A DNA stretch of 64,000 nucleotides from Flavobacterium soli DSM 19725 (GTDB lineage Bacteria; Bacteroidota; Bacteroidia; Flavobacteriales; Flavobacteriaceae): positions 110,597 through 174,596 of the forward strand of contig NZ_KE383908.1 of the NCBI RefSeq assembly GCF_000422705.1. Direction: 5' to 3'. Position numbers and translations under genes: made by a program. The stretch's first letter is position 1. Every line of letters begins with the position of its first letter. Below are positions 54,333 through 63,801 of the stretch, one piece after another. Under the pieces are notes generated by a model. It was not told the origin of the DNA and did not search any database. It saw nothing but the letters and a program-made list of their open reading frames with translations.

Positions 54333-55496
54333 TTAAACGGTTTCTATTTCACTCTCAACCTTTGTCATTCTTGTTAATAATAAATCTTTCACTTCCTCAA
54401 GTTTTTTGGTTTCGATAGTTTTTAATTTCATTAATTTTAGTATGTCATTTGAAGCTAAATAAAAATGAGTTAAATCTTTCTTATCAGGTAAGTTTATTCT
54501 CATTGATGCTAAGATAGGAACATATAAATTTGCTTGTGCACTACCTACAGCCATATCTATTAACTCATTATATTTACTTTTTAAAAAGAAAAAAATTAGA
54601 GGTAAATTATAATCTTCTTTAGGTTTAATATTTATTACAGCTCTATTACCACACATATAGTCACTCAATATTCCTAATCGACCAATAGTTCCTGATTTTG
54701 TTATAACAATTGTTTGAGGCTTGAATAGTAAAGCACTAGATCCAGCACTACTAAAACCTTCTTCAGTTAATGTTCTAGTTGTATTTAAAATAAATCCTCC
54801 ATTAACGTCATTTGCTCGAAGCCATTTAATATTTCCATCAAAATATTTTGTGTTTTCTTGAGAGGGATTAACATAACCCTCTTGAAATGTGCACAAATCT
54901 TTTAGTAAGTATTCTTCACATTGATTTTCTTTAACTACTTTGTTATAAATCGTTTGAGCCGTTTCTTCCAATTTAGCAATCAATTGGTTATTCAACGCAA
55001 TACGGTTTTGTATGATGTTGTATTCTTTTACTATTTCACGTTGTTTTTCGGGTGATGGAATTGGTAATTGCATCAAACAAAAATCTTCCCATTCTAAACT
55101 TCCTCTTACACCACCAACCGCATTAAAACAAGCTTCTCGGTCAAACTCTGAACGAGTAAACCACATCATCAAATATTCAGGTAATAATTGATTAGTATCT
55201 TTAATTTCAAAAATGGGATAAGCTTGAGAGATTATTGACGGTTCATCACTTTTATATAGTGCAACAGGCATTTTTTTATCTCGTCTAACTTGCATAATAC
55301 TACAAGCAAATTGGTTTTTACGGATAATTTTGTAATTCTCCATGTCAGTACCAATAATATTTGCCACCGAAGGAATAAACGCTTTGGTAACACTAATTCC
55401 TAACAAGTTGGTATATTGTAAACCTTTGTTTCGTTCATCAACAAGCTGTATATAATCGCCAATTGGTTTATAATTCGATGTCATATCCCAATTCAT
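54333..55496 (-). CDS. hsdS: Type I restriction specificity subunit HsdS
   Basis: 387 residues with two target-recognition domains and conserved helices (PSPEKQREIVKEYNIIQNRIALNNQLI, and near the end LASMRINLPDKKDLT). It decides which DNA site the HsdM/HsdR complex recognises. The start at 55496 overlaps the hsdM end by 29 bases; a second ATG 12 bases inside is equally possible. The N-terminal domain is shorter than in some members. Confidence 0.88.
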   Translation of the reverse strand: MNWDMTSNYKPIGDYIQLVDERNKGLQYTNLLGISVTKAFIPSVANIIGTDMENYKIIRKNQFACSIMQVRRDKKMPVALYKSDEPSIISQAYPIFEIKDTNQLLPEYLMMWFTRSEFDREACFNAVGGVRGSLEWEDFCLMQLPIPSPEKQREIVKEYNIIQNRIALNNQLIAKLEETAQTIYNKVVKENQCEEYLLKDLCTFQEGYVNPSQENTKYFDGNIKWLRANDVNGGFILNTTRTLTEEGFSSAGSSALLFKPQTIVITKSGTIGRLGILSDYMCGNRAVINIKPKEDYNLPLIFFFLKSKYNELIDMAVGSAQANLYVPILASMRINLPDKKDLTHFYLASNDILKLMKLKTIETKKLEEVKDLLLTRMTKVESEIETV

Positions 55497-57036
55497 TAAA
55501 AACAGTTAATAAATCAGCTTTGGATTGTGCTTCGGCTTTGAGTAAATCGGTCATTTCTGCCTGCAAGGTTTTCATCTTGGTAGCATAATCAATATTCTCA
55601 TCACTGTTTACAAACTCAATGTATTTACTCGGCACTAACGAATAATCCTTTTTGATAATTTCATCTAAACTAGCGGAGTAACAAAATTCAGGTTCGTTTT
55701 GATAAGTGGCAGCATCGGTCTGCCATACATGATAGGTCTGAGTAATATTAATGATATCCTCTTCTGAAAATTGTGTAAATTTCTTTTCAAAAGGGATTCC
55801 TGTTTCCCTTAAATCCATAAACAATACTTGGTGTTTACGGTTGCGGTAGTTTCTAACCAAGTCAGGCATTTGCACTGTTCTAGCTGCTTTGTTTTTGTTT
55901 AATATCCACAGCGTAACACTTATGTTGGTGGTATAAAACATATTTTGTGGTAAAATCACAATCGCTTCTACCAAATCGTTGTCAATCAGTTGTTTTCTAA
56001 TTTTGTATTCTTCGCCACCGCCACTCAAAGCGCCATTTGCCAAGATAAAACCTGCCACTCCATTTTCAGAGAGTTTGCTCACCATATTTAAAATCCAACC
56101 GTAGTTGGCATTGCTTTTCGGTGGGGTTTCATAGCCTCTCCATCGTGGGTCATCCTTTAATTCGTTTTCGGCACGCCAGTCTTTTTGGTTAAAAGGTGGG
56201 TTGGCCATGATATAATCGGCTTTTAAATCTTTGTGTTGGTCATCGGCAAACGTATCGGCAGCTTTTTCACCCAAGTTACCAGATATCCCTCTAATGGCAA
56301 GGTTCATTTTGGCAAGCTTGTAGGTGGTATTGGTATATTCCTGTCCATAGATGGAAATCTCCTGTTTGTTGCCATGGTGGGCTTCAATAAACTTTATACT
56401 CTGCACAAACATACCGCCAGAGCCACAAGCGGGGTCATAAATAATGCCCTTGTAGGGTTCAATCATTTCGGCAATGAGGTTAACGATGCTTTTAGGGGTA
56501 TAGAATTCGCCTTTTCCTTTTCCTTCTGCCAAGGCAAACTTGCTCAAAAAGTATTCATACACACGCCCCACAATGTCTTGTTTCGGGTCTTTGTTGGTAT
56601 CAATATCGTTTATGGTGTCGAGTAGTGAGGCAAGCTTGGTGCCGTCTAAACCCAGTCGCGAAAAGTAATTATCAGGCAAAGCACCTTTTAAGGCTTTGTT
56701 GTTTTTTTCTATGGTGTGCAAGGCAGTGTCAATCACCAAGGCAATGTCATTCTGCTTCGACTTCTTCATCAAAAAACTCCACCGTGAAGTTTCTTGCAAA
56801 TAAAACACGTTCTCCATGGCATAAAAATCAGCCATGTCAATATATTTTCCCTTGCCTTCGTCTATTAGTTTTTGTCGTTTGACTTCAAATTTATCACTTG
56901 CAAACTTTAAAAACACTAAACTCAGTACGACGTGCTTGTATTCAGAAGGTTCCACACTGCCACGTAACTTATTGGCAGCATCCCATAAGGTGACTTCTAT
57001 TGGTTTTTCTACGATTTCTTTTTTCTGTTTTGCCAT
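55468..57036 (-). CDS. hsdM: Type I restriction methyltransferase subunit HsdM
   Basis: 522 residues from the ATG at 57036 (AKQKKEIVEK...); the upstream extension to 57093 is unlikely. The N-terminal helical domain has LWDAANKLRGSVEPSEYKHVVLSL, the AdoMet site is DPACGSGG at 201-208 and the catalytic motif is NPPF at 279-282. It methylates adenine in the recognised site, protecting host DNA. It is the first gene of the island, read leftward. Confidence 0.95.
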   Translation of the reverse strand: MAKQKKEIVEKPIEVTLWDAANKLRGSVEPSEYKHVVLSLVFLKFASDKFEVKRQKLIDEGKGKYIDMADFYAMENVFYLQETSRWSFLMKKSKQNDIALVIDTALHTIEKNNKALKGALPDNYFSRLGLDGTKLASLLDTINDIDTNKDPKQDIVGRVYEYFLSKFALAEGKGKGEFYTPKSIVNLIAEMIEPYKGIIYDPACGSGGMFVQSIKFIEAHHGNKQEISIYGQEYTNTTYKLAKMNLAIRGISGNLGEKAADTFADDQHKDLKADYIMANPPFNQKDWRAENELKDDPRWRGYETPPKSNANYGWILNMVSKLSENGVAGFILANGALSGGGEEYKIRKQLIDNDLVEAIVILPQNMFYTTNISVTLWILNKNKAARTVQMPDLVRNYRNRKHQVLFMDLRETGIPFEKKFTQFSEEDIINITQTYHVWQTDAATYQNEPEFCYSASLDEIIKKDYSLVPSKYIEFVNSDENIDYATKMKTLQAEMTDLLKAEAQSKADLLTVFNELGYDIEL

Positions 57037-57094
57037 TGATTTTTGTACTTGTTTGATCTTTTCAAACCTACCAAATATAATCCATTTTAACAAT

Positions 57095-57428
57095 TATAAT
57101 ACCCCGTATTTCTACGTGATTTTAAACAAATGTAAAAAGCGAAAATGGATAAAAATTAAGGTTTTCCTCATTCCCAATTTTTTTTTTACATCCCGGCCAA
57201 TTTCAACAATTTCACCCCTCCCCACAATAGGGAAAACCCTATTTTTTTTTAAACAACAACCCTCCTACCTATATTCACAAAAGTGAGCTATTCAATTTTC
57301 CAAAACACATCTTCACATATGAAAGCCCCGCACATCCCGCAACCCTCAGAATAAGAGGTAGTCTTTATAAATGTACTAAAAGTTTAGTTTGTGGAAGTTG
57401 TCCGACGTTTACAGCTGTTGAATGTGGC
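57095..57428. repeat. Dispersed repeat family A, copy 8
   Basis: Carries AAGGTTTTCCTCATTCCCAATTTTTTTTTTACA, the palindrome AATAGGGAAAACCCTATT at 57226-57243 and a degraded terminator block. It lies directly upstream of hsdM and ends 2 bases before the protease stop. Confidence 0.75.
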
Positions 57429-57429
57429 T

Positions 57430-58137
57430 TTATGGTATTAGGTTAGCTATTAAATTAGTTGCATTTCCTATGGAGCTTAGTGGGATTGCAGAACCCATAC
57501 CTAAATTCAAATTTTTTTTCATTTCTCCTATTAATTGTTGAATTACTTGGACAGGATTTATTCCACCTATTACCATTGCAGCTTGTGGATTTGCTTGCTG
57601 CACTTGATTTAAAAATTGCGAGAGATTGCCAAATTTTGCGTTAACTATACCTATTAATTCTCCATTTGAATTAAATAGTGGACCACCAGAATTACCATGA
57701 TTTACAGAAGCATCAATCATTATGAGTTGATTTCCATTGTTTGCCTCAAAGCCAGCAATATTAGCTCCAAGAGCAGAGATGGTAGTTGTATGTGAAGGAA
57801 ATCCCACGACAAAAGCTTCTTGTCCAATTAATACATTGTTCGAATCTCCCAGAGCCACTCCTGGACCGATTATTTGTTGGAATTCAAGTACTGCTATGTC
57901 CATTACAGGATCGTTGTAAATAACATTCGCAATTTGACCAATATTTTGTCCTGACAAAGCACCTACGATCATCGTGTTTGGAACTATACAGTGACTACAA
58001 GTTAAAGCTTTTGTTCCATTATCTATAAGTACTCCGCTTCCAGAACTAACAATTTGGTGATTCCCACCTTGACCAGTTGTTGCTAATACTCGAATAACAG
58101 AATTTTGAATTTGAATGTATTGACTTGAGAAGTCCAT
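57430..58137 (-). CDS. Trypsin-like serine protease (HtrA-like)
   Basis: 235 residues without a signal peptide. The triad is His49 (TCSHC), Asp80 (DIAVLEF) and Ser150 (HGNSGGP). The C-terminal part has no PDZ domain; the protease core stands alone with a 40-residue tail. Cytoplasmic trypsin-like genes of this type are often found in defence islands, but the target is unknown. It is a single-gene unit between family A repeats. Confidence 0.8.
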   Translation of the reverse strand: MDFSSQYIQIQNSVIRVLATTGQGGNHQIVSSGSGVLIDNGTKALTCSHCIVPNTMIVGALSGQNIGQIANVIYNDPVMDIAVLEFQQIIGPGVALGDSNNVLIGQEAFVVGFPSHTTTISALGANIAGFEANNGNQLIMIDASVNHGNSGGPLFNSNGELIGIVNAKFGNLSQFLNQVQQANPQAAMVIGGINPVQVIQQLIGEMKKNLNLGMGSAIPLSSIGNATNLIANLIP

Positions 58138-58169
58138 ATTTTTGTCTTTTTTAAAATTACATATAAATT

Positions 58170-58620
58170 GCAGATACTATACAAAGTAGCTCATATAAAC
58201 CTAATTAGTCCTATACCCGCTATAAACTTTTCTTAGCTTTTACAGTGATAAACAAAAAAATATTCAAATTACGGTTTTCCGGAATCAGCATTAAACTTTT
58301 AAAATACCAAATTAAGCAATTTAGTAGTAGTAATCCAACACGTAGAAATACCTGTTTTTCAAATGACAGTGTAGAATAAAAACTACAATAGTTCAAATAT
58401 AAATTAGCTAGTTTTTACTAATTTACGGTTTTCCTCATTCCCTATAACTTTTTTTACAGTCGGCCAATTTCAGCAATTCCACTCAGCTCCACAATAGGGA
58501 AAACCCTATTTTTTAAAACAGTCAACTTCCTACTTTCTATATTAAAAAAGTAAGCAATTCTGTTTTCCCAGCCTGTCACAAAATTTTTTAAACAAAAGAG
58601 CCAACCGCATCCAAGTGGAA
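58170..58620. repeat. Dispersed repeat family A, copy 9
   Basis: Full length: CCTATACCCGCTATAAAC, ACACGTAGAAATACCTGTTTTTC, palindrome AATAGGGAAAACCCTATT at 58493-58510, and a different hairpin at the end, CGCATC...GATGCG. It fills the gap between the protease and the next gene. Confidence 0.75.
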
Positions 58621-58741
58621 GATGCGTTGTACAAGCTCGAAACATAGGTTTGGAAGTTTGGAAAGCTCAAACAAGCCTTCCAAACAAGCCTTCCGAATAA
58701 GTGTAAACAAATAGTTGAAGAAATATGTGCTAATTGAAGCT

Positions 58742-59584
58742 TTATGAATCTTGTCTTTTTACAACGATAAACTTGTCAAATCTATCAAGATTAACAGTTA
58801 CAGAATGTAAAAAAAAGAAAAAAGTGATAAGTTGTAAAAATTGTAAGAACTGCGAAGCACCTGTGATTGGCTTAAAATTGCTAAATATAAATACCGATAC
58901 TGAATCAAAATATAAGCTGTTAAAATGGACGTTTGATTTTAGATCATTTGACATTGAGACAATCTCATCTCTTTTATTTATTTTTTTTGTGATTGCCTCT
59001 TTTACAGTTTCTGATGAAATAGTAAACTTAGCTCTTTCCAGTGATTTTTTATTTGATACATATACATCTTTACAATTGTAGTCTCTTCCGCAAGGTCTTC
59101 TTAAATTTTTAGTAGCCTCGACTCTAATTATGTATTGACCACTAGAAAAAGTTTTTCCTATTAGAGTATCATCAATTTTAGATTTTAGCAAAAGATTATT
59201 TGCATCATTTACAAAAGATAGTAAAAAAGCACAGTCTTTATAATCAATAGCACTAGCTTCAAACTCTTTTTGTTTTAAATCTAAAAATTCTTGACTAAAT
59301 GTATAGTTTTTCGAATCAATTTTATAGAAAACGAAATGTAAAAAAGGGAAAATTAGTATAATAGAAGTAAATAAAAAAAAGGGTAATTTTATGTTTGTAA
59401 ATTTTTTTTCTAAAATGAGATACATTCTCCAAATCATTACTCCAAATACAGCAAAAAAACATATTTCAAAAGATAAATGAGGCAAATTTTCATCGAAATA
59501 TTTTATCGCTATAATAATAAAACAAAGAAATATGATTTCTAATATGGTCCATGAATCACCATGTTCTTTATTTTTATTATCCAT
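58742..59584 (-). CDS. Membrane protein of unknown function
   Basis: 280 residues. Three helices in the first 110 residues (LEIIFLCFIIIAIKYF, ICFFAVFGVMIWRMYLI, LPFFLFTSIILIFPFLHFVFY), then a soluble Cys-containing domain (RRPCGRDYNCKDVYV) and a last hydrophobic segment. No family recognised. It lies in the second group of single-gene units. Confidence 0.65.
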   Translation of the reverse strand: MDNKNKEHGDSWTILEIIFLCFIIIAIKYFDENLPHLSFEICFFAVFGVMIWRMYLILEKKFTNIKLPFFLFTSIILIFPFLHFVFYKIDSKNYTFSQEFLDLKQKEFEASAIDYKDCAFLLSFVNDANNLLLKSKIDDTLIGKTFSSGQYIIRVEATKNLRRPCGRDYNCKDVYVSNKKSLERAKFTISSETVKEAITKKINKRDEIVSMSNDLKSNVHFNSLYFDSVSVFIFSNFKPITGASQFLQFLQLITFFFFLHSVTVNLDRFDKFIVVKRQDS

Positions 59585-59709
59585 TTTGTTACTGTCTAAT
59601 GTTATTATTCTATTTAAATGATTTCATTGAATAGTTATACCCTTTTCAATTCAAATATAAATAAAGTATATAATAATTCCGTTTTCTAAAAAACATCTTG
59701 TAGAACATA

Positions 59710-60486
59710 TTAATTATACTCCTCGTATTCTTTATTATTTTTTATAGTTTCTTCAATTTCTTCGAGTGTTCTATAATCAATTGGAAAAGGTAAATGAGTT
59801 GGAAGTTTTAAAAGCTCAAAATTAACCTCCCCTCTATAACCTTCATCAATGTTTTTAAAGTGGGTGATTTCTGTTATAGGAATTGCAAAATCAGGATCCA
59901 TACTGAGAACAAAGCCAAATGGAGGAAATGTCAATTCATTTACATATCCATATTTGTTTGTGTACATATGAGTAAAGTTACGAATTTGACCTAGATTATT
60001 CAGGTACATAAATAAACGAAACCTCTTTGGTAATATTTGAGATTTTGGGTTTCTGATAAATTCTAATAATTGAGGATTATCATTTGTAAAATCTGAGTCA
60101 TTCATACATATAAACATAGATAATACTTGTTTCAAAAATCTCATTGGAGAAATATCTATTGTTGTGAAAATAGCTCTATCAAAATCTTTTTCTTGAGTAA
60201 TGGTTTTACAGATATGGGCCATTTTAAAATATTCTGGTACATAGTTAGTCCCTAAAAAGCTATTACAATTTTTACAAAGGCAATAACTACCAAGACCTCC
60301 TTGTTGTAATTTTGCTTTAGGTTTATAGTCTCCTTTATGGGAGTTTGTGACATATTCTAAATAAGGAACGCTTCGAAATTTTGTATATTTATTAAATGCT
60401 GCTTTTGGTGGAATATGTTCAAAACTTAACTCCGTATTTTTTTTACAAATACGGCAGATTCCAATTTTCATTTTTCTGCGAGCCAT
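59710..60486 (-). CDS. HNH-like endonuclease-fold protein
   Basis: 258 residues. Cys11 and Cys14 with His24 (GICRICKKNTELSFEHIPPK) are the first half of an HNH zinc motif and CLCKNCNSFLG the second pair of cysteines. Such proteins cut DNA or RNA. The C-terminal part is not recognised. A second start six residues in is possible. The gene lies between repeats 60535 and 59584 neighbours. Confidence 0.7.
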   Translation of the reverse strand: MARRKMKIGICRICKKNTELSFEHIPPKAAFNKYTKFRSVPYLEYVTNSHKGDYKPKAKLQQGGLGSYCLCKNCNSFLGTNYVPEYFKMAHICKTITQEKDFDRAIFTTIDISPMRFLKQVLSMFICMNDSDFTNDNPQLLEFIRNPKSQILPKRFRLFMYLNNLGQIRNFTHMYTNKYGYVNELTFPPFGFVLSMDPDFAIPITEITHFKNIDEGYRGEVNFELLKLPTHLPFPIDYRTLEEIEETIKNNKEYEEYN

Positions 60487-60534
60487 AATGTGTGAATGTG
60501 TAAAACAATGTGGAAATCAATTACAAAGCTCCTT

Positions 60535-60828
60535 GTGTATATAAGCTTATAATTCCTTTGAGCTTTCGCAATAATACGCAAAATATAGCTACTCCAGTTT
60601 ACGGTTTTCCTAATTCCCAAAAACTTTTTTTTACACTCAGCCAATTTCTGCAATTCAACTCAGCTCCACAATAGGGAAAACACTATTTTGTAAAACAAAA
60701 ACCCTCATACTTTTGTTTAATAGAAAAAAATTTAGTTTTTAATCATAAAAAAAAAACTCGCATTTCCCGAAGCTTCGGAATAGTTCTTTGAAAGGGTTGT
60801 GCAGCAGTTACTACTGTTGTTCGTTCGT
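60535..60828. repeat. Dispersed repeat family A, copy 10
   Basis: Contains AATAATACGCAAAATATAGC, ACGGTTTTCCTAATTCCC, and a palindrome with one changed base at 60670-60687. It ends with CCCGAAGCTTCGGAA and a short tail. Confidence 0.7.
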
Positions 60829-60832
60829 TTCT

Positions 60833-62131
60833 TTAATAAATAATATCATGAAATATTGAGTCAACATATTTATCCCAATACTTCATTCTGATTACTTGTT
60901 TATTTGTTGTATCATTTGCCGGGATTTTCTTTTCAATGATATTTTCAAAAGTTGGATAACTTAAAATTAATTGTGCTATTATCTTTCTTCCTTGTTCGAG
61001 AATTGTTGGTTCAGAGGTCTCAAAATCATAATTTATAGAAACAGATTCTCCGCTATGAACAAAATTATTTCTTTTTTGATATAATTCGTCAAAATCTCTT
61101 GCAACTTGTTTTTGTCTGTTTTTAGGCAACTTCATTAACCGTGGAATAATTGCAGAAATCCTTAGCCGTTTCTCATTTCTATTTCTAGTTAAAATACTTT
61201 CTGCAATTGTCATCGTTATAATCGTTGAAATTGAAGTATTTTGTTTTATTGATTCATTGAATAAAATTAGTGCGTTAAGAAAGGAGACATTAAAATCATC
61301 TAGGCTTTTTTCAAAATATATTCTCTTAAGAAAATTCTTGAATTTTTTACTCATCTCCTTATCTTCTAACCAGTTTAAATCAAATGGAACACTAACATCA
61401 AAGTTTAATGGCTTATGATTTTGTCTCCAGTTTTCTTTGGAATAAATTGCTAAATGGCTTGCTTCTACTAAGCTAGTTTGTGCCCAGGAAAGAAAAGATG
61501 TTTTGTCTTTTGAAGTTTTATGTATGTTTCCATAATAAAAACATCGAATGGAATAGATAATTATTTTTGCAATATTAAGTGAACTGTAGTGAACTGTACT
61601 TGTCTGATGCGTTTGTTTAATAAGCAAAAGTGGGTATTTCAAAAAGTCTTGTGATCTAGATTTTTCAGTATGATCGGCAATGGAAACAGTTTCTGCCAAA
61701 GTTTTTTTAGCTGATCTCGCAATAATTTTTAGTTTATCTTGCCTTGAATAATTTTGGGGTATAAAAGTAAGGTTGTCAATCCTAAATACATTATTGAATT
61801 GAGCAGATTGAATTGGAACAACTATTACATGATCAGCTAAATTGTGTTTAAGTGTTGTAACAATTTCTTTAATTATTTCTTCAATACTATCTTCTTTAAA
61901 TTGTACTGGAACTGTTTTAAATCTTTTTGTTATTCCTTTTTCTACACCATACATCAAGATATCGCCATCATAAATTGCTCGAATTTCTGGAATATTATAC
62001 AAAGCTTGAAATAGATTTTGATATGGTTTATCTTCATAATCATATTCAATTTCTCCTTCTTTAAGACTTTTATTGGCGAATGCATTTAATAAACTAGCTA
62101 ATTTATTTCTTTCAGGTAAAGTGAAGTTCAT
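60833..62131 (-). CDS. HEPN-domain protein (ApeA-like), putative RNase
   Basis: 432 residues. The C-terminal helical domain contains RNNFVH (Arg354 to His359), the Rx4H motif of HEPN RNases, with Asn after Arg as usual. The N-terminal 300 residues have a fold I do not recognise. ApeA-like HEPN proteins often stop phage growth by cutting RNA. No partner toxin or antitoxin gene lies next to it; the next gene toward the + end is the XRE regulator. Confidence 0.72.
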   Translation of the reverse strand: MNFTLPERNKLASLLNAFANKSLKEGEIEYDYEDKPYQNLFQALYNIPEIRAIYDGDILMYGVEKGITKRFKTVPVQFKEDSIEEIIKEIVTTLKHNLADHVIVVPIQSAQFNNVFRIDNLTFIPQNYSRQDKLKIIARSAKKTLAETVSIADHTEKSRSQDFLKYPLLLIKQTHQTSTVHYSSLNIAKIIIYSIRCFYYGNIHKTSKDKTSFLSWAQTSLVEASHLAIYSKENWRQNHKPLNFDVSVPFDLNWLEDKEMSKKFKNFLKRIYFEKSLDDFNVSFLNALILFNESIKQNTSISTIITMTIAESILTRNRNEKRLRISAIIPRLMKLPKNRQKQVARDFDELYQKRNNFVHSGESVSINYDFETSEPTILEQGRKIIAQLILSYPTFENIIEKKIPANDTTNKQVIRMKYWDKYVDSIFHDIIY

Positions 62132-62159
62132 AATAAGTTAATTTAATTCAGTAGTTACT

Positions 62160-62399
62160 ATAAAATGACGCACAACGTGTTTATATAAGTTACTCTGTAG
62201 CACATATACGACTACTTAGTTCTATATACGCTCCCCCATGGTTTAGTTGATACGTTAGTTTGATACAATTTTAAACAAATAATCAATACCAAAATTACGT
62301 ATTGCCGTAATCAGCATTAAACTTTGAAAACATCAAATTAACTACTTTAATGCCAGCATCCAATACGTATAAACCTGTTTTTAAATTACAAAGAAAAAC
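62160..62399. repeat. Dispersed repeat family A, copy 11 (5' part)
   Basis: Carries TACTCTGTAGCACATATACGA, CATCAAATTAACTACTTTAATG and ACGTATAAACCTGTTTTT, in the order of other copies. The palindrome is missing. Confidence 0.62.
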
Positions 62400-62747
62400 C
62401 TATTTCACTTCCTCAATCCTTAAAACTTCGTTTTGAAGCACTTTACTACCAGCCTCATTCATAGTCTGCTTTACGGTAACTTTAATTTTATCAAACTTTG
62501 GAGTAGGGAAATTCAATAAATCTGAAATATTCTTAAAGCCAAAAGCTTTAGCTAATAGGGTGAGATGTCGGGTTGAATATTTATGTCGTTGGGTAAATGA
62601 TTCAACATTACCTACGAAAGAACTTGCAAGTCCCATCATTTTGCTTAAATCTTCCTTATTCAATTCTTTAGATTCTCTAATTTCCTTTATATGATTAATC
62701 AAATCAAAATCAAATTGAGTTGTCTTAAACTCGAATATTTTTTCCAT
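62400..62747 (-). CDS. XRE-family regulator
   Basis: 115 residues. LNKEDLSKMMGLASSFVGNVESFTQRHKYSTRHL forms the helix-turn-helix, and the flanks are charged. It probably binds the 16-base palindrome 18 bases before its start codon and controls itself. Similar regulators often guard mobile units. Confidence 0.82.
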   Translation of the reverse strand: MEKIFEFKTTQFDFDLINHIKEIRESKELNKEDLSKMMGLASSFVGNVESFTQRHKYSTRHLTLLAKAFGFKNISDLLNFPTPKFDKIKVTVKQTMNEAGSKVLQNEVLRIEEVK

Positions 62748-62764
62748 TTATAATATTTTTTTTT

Positions 62765-62804
62765 ATCCAACATGTTGGATATTTAAATTATTTCAATATA
62801 TTTG
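62765..62804. promoter_or_regulatory. Operator and divergent promoter for the XRE gene
   Basis: The 16-base perfect palindrome ATCCAACATGTTGGAT is at 62765-62780. On the + strand its TTG at 62775 and the -7 box TATATTTG at 62797-62804 (19-base spacer) form a Bacteroidota promoter pointing into the empty region, so a divergent transcript may begin here. Confidence 0.65.
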
Positions 62805-63425
62805 CTGTAGCGAAATATTAATTAACCAATGGGTATAATTAAACGATGTTTTCTCGTTCCGTAAAGTCCTAAATTTAGCAGACGAGAGTATCGTGAAATC
62901 GCTCCATGTCAAAAAGTTTTTTACTTTTGCATACGGCATGTGAGCGGTTCTCACGCAAACTTTCAATTGCAGGTGATAATTTTTTGCCTGGGTATTAGGA
63001 CACCCTCGGATTGACAAGTGTGAGACCGCTCCTTGCTTTTTTTGCAAGTAACTACACACGCAGAAACATCGTTCCAAATAGACACAACTATGAGAACGAA
63101 GTACAGGCACCCCCTTATCGTCCGTCCACCGTGACCGGAATCCAGCTTGGGTGGCCCCGTGGCACCGCCAATGGGATCAGCACGCAACGCAGGCAGCGAC
63201 CCAGAAGGCACCCTGCACACGCAGTCCGTGTGGGCCAATGCACCGGCAGGCACTGCCACCATTGCACCCCCAACAGCCCCATCCCCAAACCATACATCCG
63301 GAATAACAGGCCTCTTGCTATCTTAAACTCGCACTTTAAAAGTAAATCCTTTATTTCAATTGCACAAATGAAAGTGCAAAATGTTTGGGAAAAACGCCAC
63401 GGGCCCAACCCAAAGCCACCAAATA
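62805..63425. other. No convincing gene; GC-richer stretch at 63100-63300
   Basis: Frames up to 144 codons are open on both strands, but their residue makeup (many Pro, Arg, His) is unlike the other proteins here. The stretch is clearly GC-richer than the flanks, so it is a foreign remnant or untranslated RNA. A short hairpin, GTGAGCGGTTCTCAC, is at 62940-62954. Confidence 0.5.
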
Positions 63426-63549
63426 CCCTAAACCTTAAACCTTAAACCTTAAACCTTAAACCTTAAACCCTAAACCTTAAACCTTAAACCTTAAACCTTA
63501 AACCCTGAACACCGAACACCGAGCACCAAACACTGAACACCAAACCAAA
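63426..63549. repeat. Heptamer array (CCTTAAA grading into CACCGAA)
   Basis: Seventeen consecutive seven-base units in one phase: CCTTAAA and CCCTAAA to 63502, then CCCTGAA, CACCGAA, CACCGAG, CACCAAA and CACTGAA. It shares its later units with the array at 43948. Confidence 0.9.
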
Positions 63550-63681
63550 CTCCCTGCCCTGAATGAAGACGAAATTTTTAGATAGTTTAATAGTGGGTTA
63601 GTTAATCGGAGAAAGGGGCAGGTTTTTTTAATTGCAAATGTTATCCCGAAGCTTGGGGACAGATTATAGATCATGATGAAT

Positions 63682-63743
<62 letters not shown>

Positions 63744-63801
63744 CAACCAAATAACCAATACCCACTGCCTATGACCTAAGAACTACAAACCCAAACCAAA
63801 G

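Noticed and set aside
63011..63445. 144-residue + strand frame in the GC-rich part
   Set aside because: Competing open frames on both strands, odd residue content and a C-terminus made of heptads.
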